Of a DNA stretch of 39,598 nt, positions 28,523-36,459 are shown piece by piece. The position numbers and the translations under genes were made by a program. The DNA is taken from positions 1 through 39,598 of the forward strand of contig WAQT01000033.1 in the NCBI GenBank assembly GCA_015520105.1, read 5' to 3'. The number at the start of each line of letters is the position of its first letter. The stretch's first letter is position 1. The notes beneath the pieces are model-generated. The model was given only the letters and a program-made list of their open reading frames with translations. It ran no database searches and had not been told where the DNA came from. Origin of the DNA: Candidatus Aenigmatarchaeota archaeon (lineage in GTDB: Archaea > Aenigmatarchaeota > Aenigmatarchaeia > QMZP01).

Positions 28523-30352
28523 CTACACTTCCTCCACTTCAAGGTTTGTCATCACTCCCATTGACATCATCTCGTCAAGCGTGAGTTTGAATGCATAAGC
28601 AGTCTCAACCCATGCGACCTCTGTAGACTTGCAGTGAGCGCATGTGCTCTTGTTCTTGACCACGTCGTGTATCGCCATCATCCCGCACTTCTTGCATATC
28701 GGTATCATCGTCTTGTCCGAATCGAACCTCTCCTTGAGAACGAGGGCTGCGCCATGACCAACAAGGCATTGCTGCTCCATCTCTCCAAGACGCAGGCCTC
28801 CCCTCTTCGCGCGCCCCTCTGTCGGCTGCCTCGTGAGGAGGGTAACAGGCCCCCTTGACCTTGCGTGTATCTTGTCAGCGACCATGTGGTCAAGCTTCAT
28901 GTAGTAGGAGAGTCCTGTGAAAATCATAACCTCGTATTTCTTTCCTGTCCTGCCGTCATAGAGCGTTTGCTTCCCGTCGTCTCGGAAACCGAGACTCTTC
29001 ATCAGCTTCCTTATTTCAGGTTCCTTCATGTGATTGAAAGCGGACGCATCAATGTCCTTTCCGGAAAGCGCGCGAGCCTTTCCTGCAAGGAGTTCAAGAA
29101 GCTGGCCCACTGTCATCCTCGAGGGTATGGCGTGCGGATTGAATATCAGGTCCGGTATCACGCCGTCGGATGTGAAGGGCATGTCCTCCTGTGGAACGAG
29201 AAGGCTTATTATTCCCTTCTGGCCGTGGCGGGATGCAAGCTTGTCCCCTATCTCGGGTATCCTCTGGTCCCTTATCCTTATCTTCAGGAGCTGGTAGGCG
29301 TCGGTGGTTTCTGTTATGAAGACCTCGTCCACTATTCCCGACTCTCCGTATCTGACAGTCATGGAAGTCTCTCTCTTGTTCTCTATTCCCGTTGCAAAGT
29401 CCTCTCCCGAAAGGAATCTTAGAGGCGATGTCTTTCCGACAAGAACAGAGTCCGAACTCACTGGAGTCTCGGGGTTTATTATGCCGTCCTCAGCAAGCTC
29501 CCTGTAGGCATCCTCCCCCCTGTGGCCCCTTATTCCCGGCTCGGGTATCGCTATCTCGTCCTCCTGTCCTCCCCAGTATTTCTTCTTCACGGTTTCGTAT
29601 GTCCTGAAGTAGTATGACCTGAACAGGCCCCTGTCCACAGAGGACTTGTTGAGAACTATGGCATCGTTCATATTGTAGCCGTCGTAGCACATCACTGCAA
29701 TAACGATGTTCTGGCCTCCCGGATACTCGTCCATTATCGTGCTTATGTCCGCCTGTATGAGAGGGAGCTGGGGATAAACCATGGCGTTGTATTTGGTGTC
29801 CGTCCGCGCAAGGAAATTCTTCATGGGAATTCCTATCGCCTGACCCACCATCTTGGCCCCGTAGTTTATCCTGTCTCCCCTGTTGTATTCCATGTAAGGT
29901 ATGAGGGACGCGGATATTCCGAGAATCACTACAGGGTCAAGCTCGACATGGGTGTGGTCTTTTGTGATGTCCTCCTCCCTGAGGGCTATGTAAGCGTTCT
30001 CTTCCTCCTCTGCGTCAAGATACTCCACGATGCCCTGCTGTATCAGATAGTTCCAGTTTATCTTTCCTGAAGCAAGCTTGTCCTTGAGTTCCTGGGTGAA
30101 TTTCGACTTTCCGTTCTCAACGATGACAAGGGGCCTTCTGGCCCTTCCGTGCACTGTGTTTATCACAACATCCTCAAATTCCGGGAAGTATGCGATATTG
30201 ACCTCGTGTGATATGAGATTATTTCTTCTCTTCTTTCTAATTGCCTCCACAAACTTCTCAGGCTCCTTTATGCGGGCCACGAGCTTTCCGTTCAGGTAGA
30301 CGCTCGCTTCCCGCGGTTTCTGAACTTCCTTTCTGGTTCTTTTCCCGTTCAT
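28523..30352 (-). CDS. rpoB1: DNA-directed RNA polymerase subunit B' (Rpo2C)
   Basis: GYNMNDAIVLNKSSVDRGLFRS, KLASRHGQKGIISLLVPQEDMPFTSDGVIPDLIFNPHAIPSRMTVGQLLE. Confidence 0.97.
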   Translation of the reverse strand: MNGKRTRKEVQKPREASVYLNGKLVARIKEPEKFVEAIRKKRRNNLISHEVNIAYFPEFEDVVINTVHGRARRPLVIVENGKSKFTQELKDKLASGKINWNYLIQQGIVEYLDAEEEENAYIALREEDITKDHTHVELDPVVILGISASLIPYMEYNRGDRINYGAKMVGQAIGIPMKNFLARTDTKYNAMVYPQLPLIQADISTIMDEYPGGQNIVIAVMCYDGYNMNDAIVLNKSSVDRGLFRSYYFRTYETVKKKYWGGQEDEIAIPEPGIRGHRGEDAYRELAEDGIINPETPVSSDSVLVGKTSPLRFLSGEDFATGIENKRETSMTVRYGESGIVDEVFITETTDAYQLLKIRIRDQRIPEIGDKLASRHGQKGIISLLVPQEDMPFTSDGVIPDLIFNPHAIPSRMTVGQLLELLAGKARALSGKDIDASAFNHMKEPEIRKLMKSLGFRDDGKQTLYDGRTGKKYEVMIFTGLSYYMKLDHMVADKIHARSRGPVTLLTRQPTEGRAKRGGLRLGEMEQQCLVGHGAALVLKERFDSDKTMIPICKKCGMMAIHDVVKNKSTCAHCKSTEVAWVETAYAFKLTLDEMMSMGVMTNLEVEEV

Positions 30353-30353
30353 T

Positions 30354-31814
30354 CTATCCCTTGCTTATCATGGACTCTATCTTGGCGTTCTCGGCCGGGC
30401 TGAGGCCTGTTGTTATCTCAACCATCATTGAGAGATGCTTTCTGAGACCTATGCTTGACCCCTCGGGCGTCTCCGCCGGGCAGAGCCTTCCCCACTCCGT
30501 GGGGTGTATCTGCCTTGCCTTGAAATGCTCCTGCGTCGATGTCAGCGGAGAAACTATCGACCTTAAGTGGGAGACGGTCTTTATGTAAGACGACCTGTCA
30601 AGCCTCTGCGAGACCCCTGACCTCCCTCCTATCCAGTTCCCTGTCGCAAGGCTCGAGACTATCTGCTTTGTGACTGCATTCGCCTCTATTATGCCCTGGA
30701 TTGAGGGCGTCTTTCCCCTCTTCACTATCTTCTGGTAATTGTAGTTCATTTTCGCTATGAGACCCCATCTTCCAAGCAGTATGGACCTGAAAAGCTGTCC
30801 GAGAAGCTCCCCCGACATCAGGAGTCGCTTGTTTCCGTAATGGTCTATGTCGTCCTCTGGTATCATTCCGAGCGAGAGTTTTATAATGTTCCTGACGATT
30901 TTCGCTATCATATCCGCCTTTTCCCTCCTGTCGCTCGTCTCCTGTCCTATGTGAGGAAGAAGGTATTTGTCAAGAATCTGGTTCACCCTTTCTGTCCTGT
31001 AGTCTTCGGAAAGCCTGAGCTTCTTTCCTATGTTCTCTATCGCTTCTTCAGCTGTCAGCACAGTGGACTGGTAGAGGTTTATGTAGAGTTCGTTCAGTAT
31101 TCTGGGATTCTGTGAAATCCTGTCGCATATCTCCTTGTCAGTCTCAAGGCCGAGGGCCTTCATTATCGTTATCACGGAGAGCTTCTTGATGTTCGCAAAG
31201 GATATCGTAATCTCTCCGTCCGGTTTTCTCTCGAACACATGCCTCTGCTTGAATCCTGATCTCTCTGAGTTCAGCCTCACGCTTATGCTGCCGTCCTCCT
31301 GCTTCTCGAATATCGGTTTATTAGATGCAATCTCCTCAACGAGAACAAGAACCCTCTCGGTTCCGTTCACTATGAAATACCCTCCCGGGTCGTCCGGGTC
31401 TTCGCCTTTCTCTATGAGTTCCTTTTTTGAGAGGCCGTACGTGGAGCATATTGATGAACCTACCATCACAGGAAGGTTTCCTATGTGAACGTTCTCGGTC
31501 TTCTCCTCGACTCCGTTCTGTATAGAAGTTGCCTCAATATAGATAGGGGCCGCATAGGTGAGGTTTCTTATTCTTGCCTCATTGGGAAATATCTGCCTCG
31601 TAGAACCGTCCGCTTCCTTTATTATGGGCTTCCCGATGCTCACCTTTCCGAACTTCAGGCGGTAGTCGCCTATCTCCGGATTCATCTCTATGGTCTCTAT
31701 TTCGTTTATAATGTTCTGAAGCCCGTAATCCACGAACTGGTTGAACGAGTTGATCTGGAAGTCAACCCATCCTCTTTCTCTTTCTATTGCCCTGAATACG
31801 GATTTGAACCCCAT
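30354..31814 (-). CDS. rpoB2: DNA-directed RNA polymerase subunit B'' (Rpo2N)
   Basis: GYFIVNGTERVLVLVEEIASN...RQIHPTEWGRLCPAETPEGSSIGLRKHLSM. Confidence 0.97.
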   Translation of the reverse strand: MGFKSVFRAIERERGWVDFQINSFNQFVDYGLQNIINEIETIEMNPEIGDYRLKFGKVSIGKPIIKEADGSTRQIFPNEARIRNLTYAAPIYIEATSIQNGVEEKTENVHIGNLPVMVGSSICSTYGLSKKELIEKGEDPDDPGGYFIVNGTERVLVLVEEIASNKPIFEKQEDGSISVRLNSERSGFKQRHVFERKPDGEITISFANIKKLSVITIMKALGLETDKEICDRISQNPRILNELYINLYQSTVLTAEEAIENIGKKLRLSEDYRTERVNQILDKYLLPHIGQETSDRREKADMIAKIVRNIIKLSLGMIPEDDIDHYGNKRLLMSGELLGQLFRSILLGRWGLIAKMNYNYQKIVKRGKTPSIQGIIEANAVTKQIVSSLATGNWIGGRSGVSQRLDRSSYIKTVSHLRSIVSPLTSTQEHFKARQIHPTEWGRLCPAETPEGSSIGLRKHLSMMVEITTGLSPAENAKIESMISKG

Positions 31815-31827
31815 TCTTCACCTGCAG

Positions 31828-32064
31828 CTATTCCACAACAACCCTGTAGTATACAGATTCCCCGGCTGTCGGGGAGTTTCTTGTTATCTTTATGATATCG
31901 CCCTTCTTTGCATCCAGATGCCTTATCGCCGGGTCGTTAAGAAATATCTTAGGGAGATGTTTTTCAGTGACTCCGAGTCTTTCAAGAAGCTTCTCCTTCT
32001 CCTCCTTTGAGAGAAGTTCGTGTTTCGGAACAAGCTCGTGTTTTGTGATGTCTATATCCTTTAT
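31828..32064 (-). CDS. rpoH: DNA-directed RNA polymerase subunit H (Rpo5); start codon noncanonical or uncertain
   Basis: Reverse strand reads ...IIKDIDITKHELVPKHELLSKEEKEKLLERLGVTEKHLPKIFLNDPAIRHLDAKKGDIIKITRNSPTAGESVYYRVVVE*, at the head of the RNAP operon; not in the ORF track. Confidence 0.9.
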   Translation of the reverse strand: MKDIDITKHELVPKHELLSKEEKEKLLERLGVTEKHLPKIFLNDPAIRHLDAKKGDIIKITRNSPTAGESVYYRVVVE

Positions 32065-32245
32065 GATATCACCCGGGGTGAGTGTTTAACAGATGCCCGC
32101 AGCCGAAGGGCAGGTAAAATGACCATTCAAATATGTTACATGTATTTAAATAATTATCCCAAGACACAAGCATTATTTTGAGTTTCATATATATAAATCT
32201 TACTTTTAACTCGTTCATTAGGGTTAAATTATAATATGTGGAAAC

Positions 32246-33235
32246 ATGGGAGATTCTGCTTACCTTCAAAACGGGAGGCCGAACGGGTTTCCCATATTCT
32301 TCAGCGCCGCAGGAAAAAAAGCAAAGAAGGAGATTCCTGTCTACATGTCCGGTGAGATAGAATCAATCGACCCGGAGTTCTTTGATAAGGCAAGCGAGAT
32401 CAGCAGGAAGGTTATAGAGGACCAGAACTCCAGATGGGAATATGCAGTGAAGAATCCTGCTCACATGTTCGACCACGACGCAAGAAGCTTTGTGAACGGA
32501 GTCGTTGTCTCGCTTGGAAGGAACGGGTTCAGCAGGAACTCTGTCGAGACAGCAAAAAGGGTATCGTACGCTCTTCTGCTCCATGACTGCAGAAAAGGTT
32601 CGTACGATGAGGAAGGAAGGGATGTTCATGGAAAGAAGGCGGCTGAGTTTGCTGATAAGATTCTCTCAGGCTATGCTATTGAAGACGAGATAAGGGATGG
32701 AATAATATCGCTCGTGTCCAGGCACGAGTCGTTCAAGCTAGAGTCCGGGATGTGGAAAAGGCTTCTCATGAGGACAGGCATTCTCAGAAAGGATGAGGAG
32801 CTTTTTGCCACAGCTGACGTCCTTGACAGGATTTACAGGGACAGGATATTCATCGCTGCGTACAATGCAATAAGGAAGAGGAGAGAACGCAACAAAGGCT
32901 ATGGCATAGAAGATTTCATGAAGGAAAAATGGTTCTTCGGTCACGGGCCGGAAGATGATATATTCATCGATAAGGAAGGCGATAAGAGAAGCGAGCTTCT
33001 TACAGTGTTCGATGACGATGTCAGGGAAACAATTCGCATATATAAGAACATGGAAGAGCTGGGAGAAGATGTTCTTGGGAAGGAGGTTGATGAATGCGTC
33101 AACCGCATACTTTCTGAGAACATGAATTACGACCCTGAAGGTTTTGATATGAAAGGGTTCTACGACTCCATGGTATCAGACCATTTCCTGAGGTATCCGC
33201 TGTTCGTCAGGGGCAGGGATCGGAAACAGCCCTGA
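32246..33235 (+). CDS. HD-domain protein (putative phosphohydrolase)
   Basis: PAHMFDHDARSFVNGV...YALLLHDCRKG...VHGKKAAEFADKIL...SRHESF. Confidence 0.7.
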   Translation: MGDSAYLQNGRPNGFPIFFSAAGKKAKKEIPVYMSGEIESIDPEFFDKASEISRKVIEDQNSRWEYAVKNPAHMFDHDARSFVNGVVVSLGRNGFSRNSVETAKRVSYALLLHDCRKGSYDEEGRDVHGKKAAEFADKILSGYAIEDEIRDGIISLVSRHESFKLESGMWKRLLMRTGILRKDEELFATADVLDRIYRDRIFIAAYNAIRKRRERNKGYGIEDFMKEKWFFGHGPEDDIFIDKEGDKRSELLTVFDDDVRETIRIYKNMEELGEDVLGKEVDECVNRILSENMNYDPEGFDMKGFYDSMVSDHFLRYPLFVRGRDRKQP

Positions 33236-33623
33236 ACTTTATGAAGGACTCGTCGTTCCTGAGTTCGTCAAACCCGGAGTCATGCTCCTTAAGATATCTT
33301 TCGGCGCTCCTTATCATAGAGACAAGAGGCTTTATATAATCGCTCTTCAGTTTAGCGTTGAGCCATGCAAGGTTCCTGAATTCATCGCTCTCATAATCAA
33401 GCGAGCATATTTTCTTGTTAACCCTTCCTTTCAGAAGCTCAAAACGGACGCATGCGTTGCTTGCTATGAGGAAGACGTGACCGTAATACTGAGTTGCGCT
33501 GTCATGCACGCCTTCCTTCTCGCTCCTTATGGCCCTGTCAAAAAGGCAGTGGCTCTCGTCATAGAGATTTCTGGCGTCAAGAAATTCCTTCCTGTATTCC
33601 TCGAAATCCGTCAGAATGTCCAT
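33207..33623 (-). CDS. Hypothetical helical protein (138 aa)
   Basis: ORF convergent with the HD protein, overlapping by 29 nt. Confidence 0.6.
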   Translation of the reverse strand: MDILTDFEEYRKEFLDARNLYDESHCLFDRAIRSEKEGVHDSATQYYGHVFLIASNACVRFELLKGRVNKKICSLDYESDEFRNLAWLNAKLKSDYIKPLVSMIRSAERYLKEHDSGFDELRNDESFIKFRAVSDPCP

Positions 33624-33653
33624 TATTAGAATCTCGGAGAAAGGTTTTTATTC

Positions 33654-34475
33654 CTATTTCAGCGTCTTTTCGGGGTTCTCTCCCCTCCACCAGAAGCTGT
33701 CGTAATAAGAGCGGAACATCCTGACGAGTATCGGGTTTCCTGTGACGAGGCACTGATAGGAGAAAAGCTCATCGCTCCCCGGTTTTCCGTAGTAATCCTT
33801 CTCGTTCACTCCCGGCTTCGGTATCTTGGAGACCAGATAGAGGAGCTTTCCGTCTATCATCGCTCCCATCAGCCCTTTCATCTCCCAGCCGCGGACCTTT
33901 ATTCCAGAGGAGAGGGCCTTTTTTGCCGTGTTCATGGTGTGCTCGTTCAGGTTTATCAGTATCTTCACAGTCCTTCCGCTCCTGCATGTGAGCGATTTCT
34001 CTATCCTGTCGTACCAGCTCAGGTCGTCGCTGAACACCAGTATCTCCCTTTTTGCCTTTCTCATGACCTCGTTTATTTTGGCCAGTATGTTCTCCCTTCC
34101 ATTCAGAATCCACACGGTCTCGGTCTCCTCCTCAAGCGGGTTGTCTGGCGGCGCAGGAACGGAATCCTTTATCCTTTTGATTATCTCCGACGACTTCTCG
34201 AGCTCCCTCTCCATCTTCCTTCTCTTCTCATCGAGAATGTTCCTCAGGGAATCAACAGATATTATGCTGTATTTCTTCGGCCTGCTTTTCTGGACTATCA
34301 CGAGACCTCTCTTCTCAAGGCTGTCCAGCGTCTCGTAAACCCGTGTCACGGGTATGCCTGATAACTTGCTCACCGCATCGGCAGTGCTTGTCCCGTTCTT
34401 CAGGAGCGTCAGCCATGCCTTTGCTTCATACTCCTTCATTCCGATTTCCCTGAGAAGCGGCTCTATGTCTTTCAT
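33654..34475 (-). CDS. TrmB-family transcriptional regulator
   Basis: N-terminal wHTH LLREIGMKEYEAKAWLTLLKNGTSTADAVSKLSGIPVTRVYETLDSLEKRGLVIVQKSRPKKYSII plus C-terminal sensor region. Confidence 0.9.
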   Translation of the reverse strand: MKDIEPLLREIGMKEYEAKAWLTLLKNGTSTADAVSKLSGIPVTRVYETLDSLEKRGLVIVQKSRPKKYSIISVDSLRNILDEKRRKMERELEKSSEIIKRIKDSVPAPPDNPLEEETETVWILNGRENILAKINEVMRKAKREILVFSDDLSWYDRIEKSLTCRSGRTVKILINLNEHTMNTAKKALSSGIKVRGWEMKGLMGAMIDGKLLYLVSKIPKPGVNEKDYYGKPGSDELFSYQCLVTGNPILVRMFRSYYDSFWWRGENPEKTLK

Positions 34476-34515
34476 ACAATCCGCCGTTAATCCGTTGGTT
34501 ATGAGCCCGGAGGGA

Positions 34516-34631
34516 TTCCCGTTTCATGGTTTAACCCGTTTATAGGTTAACCATGCCGCATGTCCATTTGCTGCATGTTTTTGCTCCACCGCTTTTTGAA
34601 GAAGGCGGAAGCCTCTCGTAAAAAGCGGTGT
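34516..34631 (-). other. tRNA-Lys intron 3 (116 nt, T-loop, about 59/60)
   Basis: Needed to join GAGGGTTCGAA to TCCCTC; intron contains the 11-bp stem CACCGCTTTTT/AAAAAGCGGTG and a second stem CATGGTTAACC/GGGTTAAACCATG. Confidence 0.8.
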
Positions 34632-34653
34632 TTCGAACCCTCGACACCCGGGT

Positions 34654-34735
34654 TTCTTCTGTCATCGAGCCCTTTGCGGGACTTTCCCTGCGGAAGCGTC
34701 TCTCCGAAAGGCTCTTCACACGCTTTTAATGACAT
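34654..34735 (-). other. tRNA-Lys intron 2 (82 nt, canonical 37/38)
   Basis: Central helix CTTT x GAAG, bulges TA^A and AA^A, intron helix TGTCAT x ATGACA, outer stem CCGGG x CCCGG. Confidence 0.88.
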
Positions 34736-34742
34736 TAAAAGC

Positions 34743-34772
34743 TTCACCCGGCGGCTTCGCTCGAAGCCCTGT
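34743..34772 (-). other. tRNA-Lys intron 1 (30 nt, between positions 30 and 31)
   Basis: BHB: CACC pairs with GGTG; bulges GG^A and AA^G; hairpin GGCTTC-GAGC-GAAGCC inside. Confidence 0.85.
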
Positions 34773-34849
34773 CCGGTGCTCTAACCAGACTGAGCTACGG
34801 GCCCATAAAGACGCATGACCGCGGCACAGCCGGCACGCCCTGGGCGGGA

Positions 34850-34946
34850 TTTCCCTCTACACTATCCGGTAACCGGTGTCCGGTTAACCTCAATTAAAGG
34901 GGATGATAGTGCGGTAAGAAGGGGAAATGTGTTCCCCTTCTTGCGC
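34850..34946 (-). other. tRNA-Asp intron 2 (97 nt, T-loop, about 59/60)
   Basis: Needed to join GCGGGTTCGAA to TCCCGC; internal stems AAGAAGGGGAA/TTCCCCTTCTT and CACTATC/GATAGTG. Confidence 0.75.
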
Positions 34947-34967
34947 TTCGAACCCGCGTCCTGGGAG

Positions 34968-35030
34968 TTCAGCAAACCTTTCGGAAGGCGGAAGCCTCCT
35001 TTTTGATGAAACTTTTTTCCAAAAAGTTTC
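34968..35030 (-). other. tRNA-Asp intron 1 (63 nt, canonical 37/38)
   Basis: BHB-like with one U.U mismatch in the central helix; AAAC/GTTT intron helix; internal hairpin GAAACTTTTT-GGA-AAAAAGTTTC. Confidence 0.75.
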
Positions 35031-35090
35031 TGACAGTCCCAGATGCTAGGCCACTACACTACCAGAGCTTTCGCGGTCCGCGGCCCGCGT

Positions 35091-35106
35091 CGCCTATTAA
35101 TAGGCG
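35091..35106. repeat. 16-bp perfect palindrome CGCCTATTAATAGGCG upstream of tRNA-Asp
   Basis: Lies between the tRNA-Asp 5' end and a TATA-like TATTTAAA at 35113-35120. Confidence 0.6.
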
Positions 35107-35234
35107 TTCCGGTATTTAAAGGTATCCGGCGTATTTATAAAATTAACTGGGCTAACCGGTTACCGGTTAATTCATTCTGCATCAGGTTTGCCTGCCGGAG
35201 CCAAACCATTTATTAACAGGCCCGAATTATATTC

Positions 35235-36089
35235 ATGCTGTTCTGGATTCTTCTCTCCATCGGCATTGCGGGCTTCGGTCTTGCGGCCTACTGGGACCTG
35301 AAGACCACGGAATTCCCGGACTGGCTTCCGTACTCCATGATAGGCCTTGGCCTCGGAGCAAGAGTCGTCTTCTCCCTCCTGACAGGAGAGTGGCGGTTTC
35401 TTGTCAACTCCATGGTGTTCGGCCTCGCGTTCCTGGGAATGGGCCTTGCGATGTATTTCATGAGGCAGTGGGGAGACGGGGACGCGTGGCTTCTCGGAGC
35501 GCTCGGGTTTTTGTTCCCGGACAGCGCCGGCTATTCCATCCCGCACGCCGGGCTGACAGCGCAATTTCCCTTCCCTCTAGTTCTGCTCTTCAACTTCTTC
35601 ATCACAGCGTTCTGCTACCTGATAGCTTATTCCATCGCTCTCGGAGCGAAGAACCGAAAAAAGACAAGAAAATTCCTCTCTGAACTCAGGAGCGGTCTCA
35701 AAGGAATACTATCCATAGTTGCCCTGTTCACAGTCGCCTCCACGGTTGTTGTCCTCTACCTCTCTCTCTTCCTTCGCGCAGGCCTGAATGCAACGCTCCC
35801 CATTCTCCTGTTTCCCGGGCTTGTGTTTTTCATGACAGTGTTCATGCGCTACGGAAGGTTCGTGGAGGCCAACCTGTTCAGAAAGAGGATTCCGGTCGGA
35901 AGGCTCAGGCCCGGCGACGTCCTCGTATCGGACAGGTGGAGGGGAATCACGGAGAAGGAGATCGAGAAGCTCAGGAGGAAGGGAGGCCACGTCTGGATAA
36001 AGGAGGGAGTCCGGTTCGCTCCGGTCTTCCTGATAACGATTCTGGTAACGCTGTTTTACGGAAACCTGATGGGGATGTTTCTGATATAG
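35235..36089 (+). CDS. Archaeal prepilin/preflagellin peptidase-like (A24 family) membrane protein
   Basis: AAYWDLKTTEFPDWL and GDGDAWLLGALG aspartate motifs; multiple TM segments. Confidence 0.85.
   Translation: MLFWILLSIGIAGFGLAAYWDLKTTEFPDWLPYSMIGLGLGARVVFSLLTGEWRFLVNSMVFGLAFLGMGLAMYFMRQWGDGDAWLLGALGFLFPDSAGYSIPHAGLTAQFPFPLVLLFNFFITAFCYLIAYSIALGAKNRKKTRKFLSELRSGLKGILSIVALFTVASTVVVLYLSLFLRAGLNATLPILLFPGLVFFMTVFMRYGRFVEANLFRKRIPVGRLRPGDVLVSDRWRGITEKEIEKLRRKGGHVWIKEGVRFAPVFLITILVTLFYGNLMGMFLI
36025..36074 (+). repeat. 50-bp direct repeat, copy 1 (3' end of the prepilin peptidase gene)
   Basis: TCTTCCTGATAACGATTCTGGTAACGCTGTTTTACGGAAACCTGATGGGG, identical to 36848-36897. Confidence 0.95.
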
Positions 36090-36132
36090 TTGTCATGGTG
36101 TATTGCAGTCTGATTGCATACATGTACCCAGA

Positions 36133-36459
36133 TTACGTCAAAACCAGGCCGTCTTTAAGTGCCTGGCTGACAATTGATACCTGTCTGCTTTTTCTTGAGA
36201 ACTCTTCCGGAGTGAGGCAGATAAAATCTACAGGATAATCCAGATTCCAGTTTTTGTGCAGACCTATACCCCTTTTGAACATTTTCTTTCCCCTAAAGGA
36301 ATCGCTCACCACTATCAGGTCTATATCGCTGTCCTTTCCGAAATCGCCTGAAACAAGGGAGCCGAACACTATTATTTTATCTATTTTCAATTCCTTTGAG
36401 GTTTTTTCTCTGAACTCCTTTATTTTCTCTATTATTTCTCTAGTTTTTTCCTTACCCAT
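36133..36459 (-). CDS. MNT-type minimal nucleotidyltransferase (antitoxin candidate)
   Basis: IIVFGSLVSGDFGKDSDIDLIVVSD; overlaps the upstream HEPN gene. Confidence 0.88.
   Translation of the reverse strand: MGKEKTREIIEKIKEFREKTSKELKIDKIIVFGSLVSGDFGKDSDIDLIVVSDSFRGKKMFKRGIGLHKNWNLDYPVDFICLTPEEFSRKSRQVSIVSQALKDGLVLT

Larger units (their letters stand above)
34502..34804 (-). tRNA. tRNA-Lys(UUU) interrupted by three introns
   Basis: Exons 34804-34773, 34742-34736, 34653-34632, 34515-34502. Spliced 75 nt: GGGCCCGTAGCTCAGTCTGGTTAGAGCACCGG|GCTTTTA|ACCCGGGTGTCGAGGGTTCGAA|TCCCTCCGGGCTCA. Stems GGGCCCG/CGGGCTC, GCTC/GAGC, CCGGG/CCCGG, GAGGG/CCCTC; anticodon loop CTTTTAA. Confidence 0.9.
34836..35068 (-). 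tRNA. tRNA-Asp(GUC) interrupted by two introns
   Basis: Exons 35068-35031, 34967-34947, 34849-34836. Spliced 73 nt: GCTCTGGTAGTGTAGTGGCCTAGCATCTGGGACTGTCA|CTCCCAGGACGCGGGTTCGAA|TCCCGCCCAGGGCG. Stems GCTCTGG/CCAGGGC, TGGGA/TCCCA, GCGGG/CCCGC; anticodon GTC; discriminator G as expected for Asp. Confidence 0.9.

Noticed and set aside
34560-34784. Short ORFs (74 aa plus, 66 aa minus) over the tRNA-Lys gene
   Set aside because: Region is fully explained as tRNA exons and structured introns.
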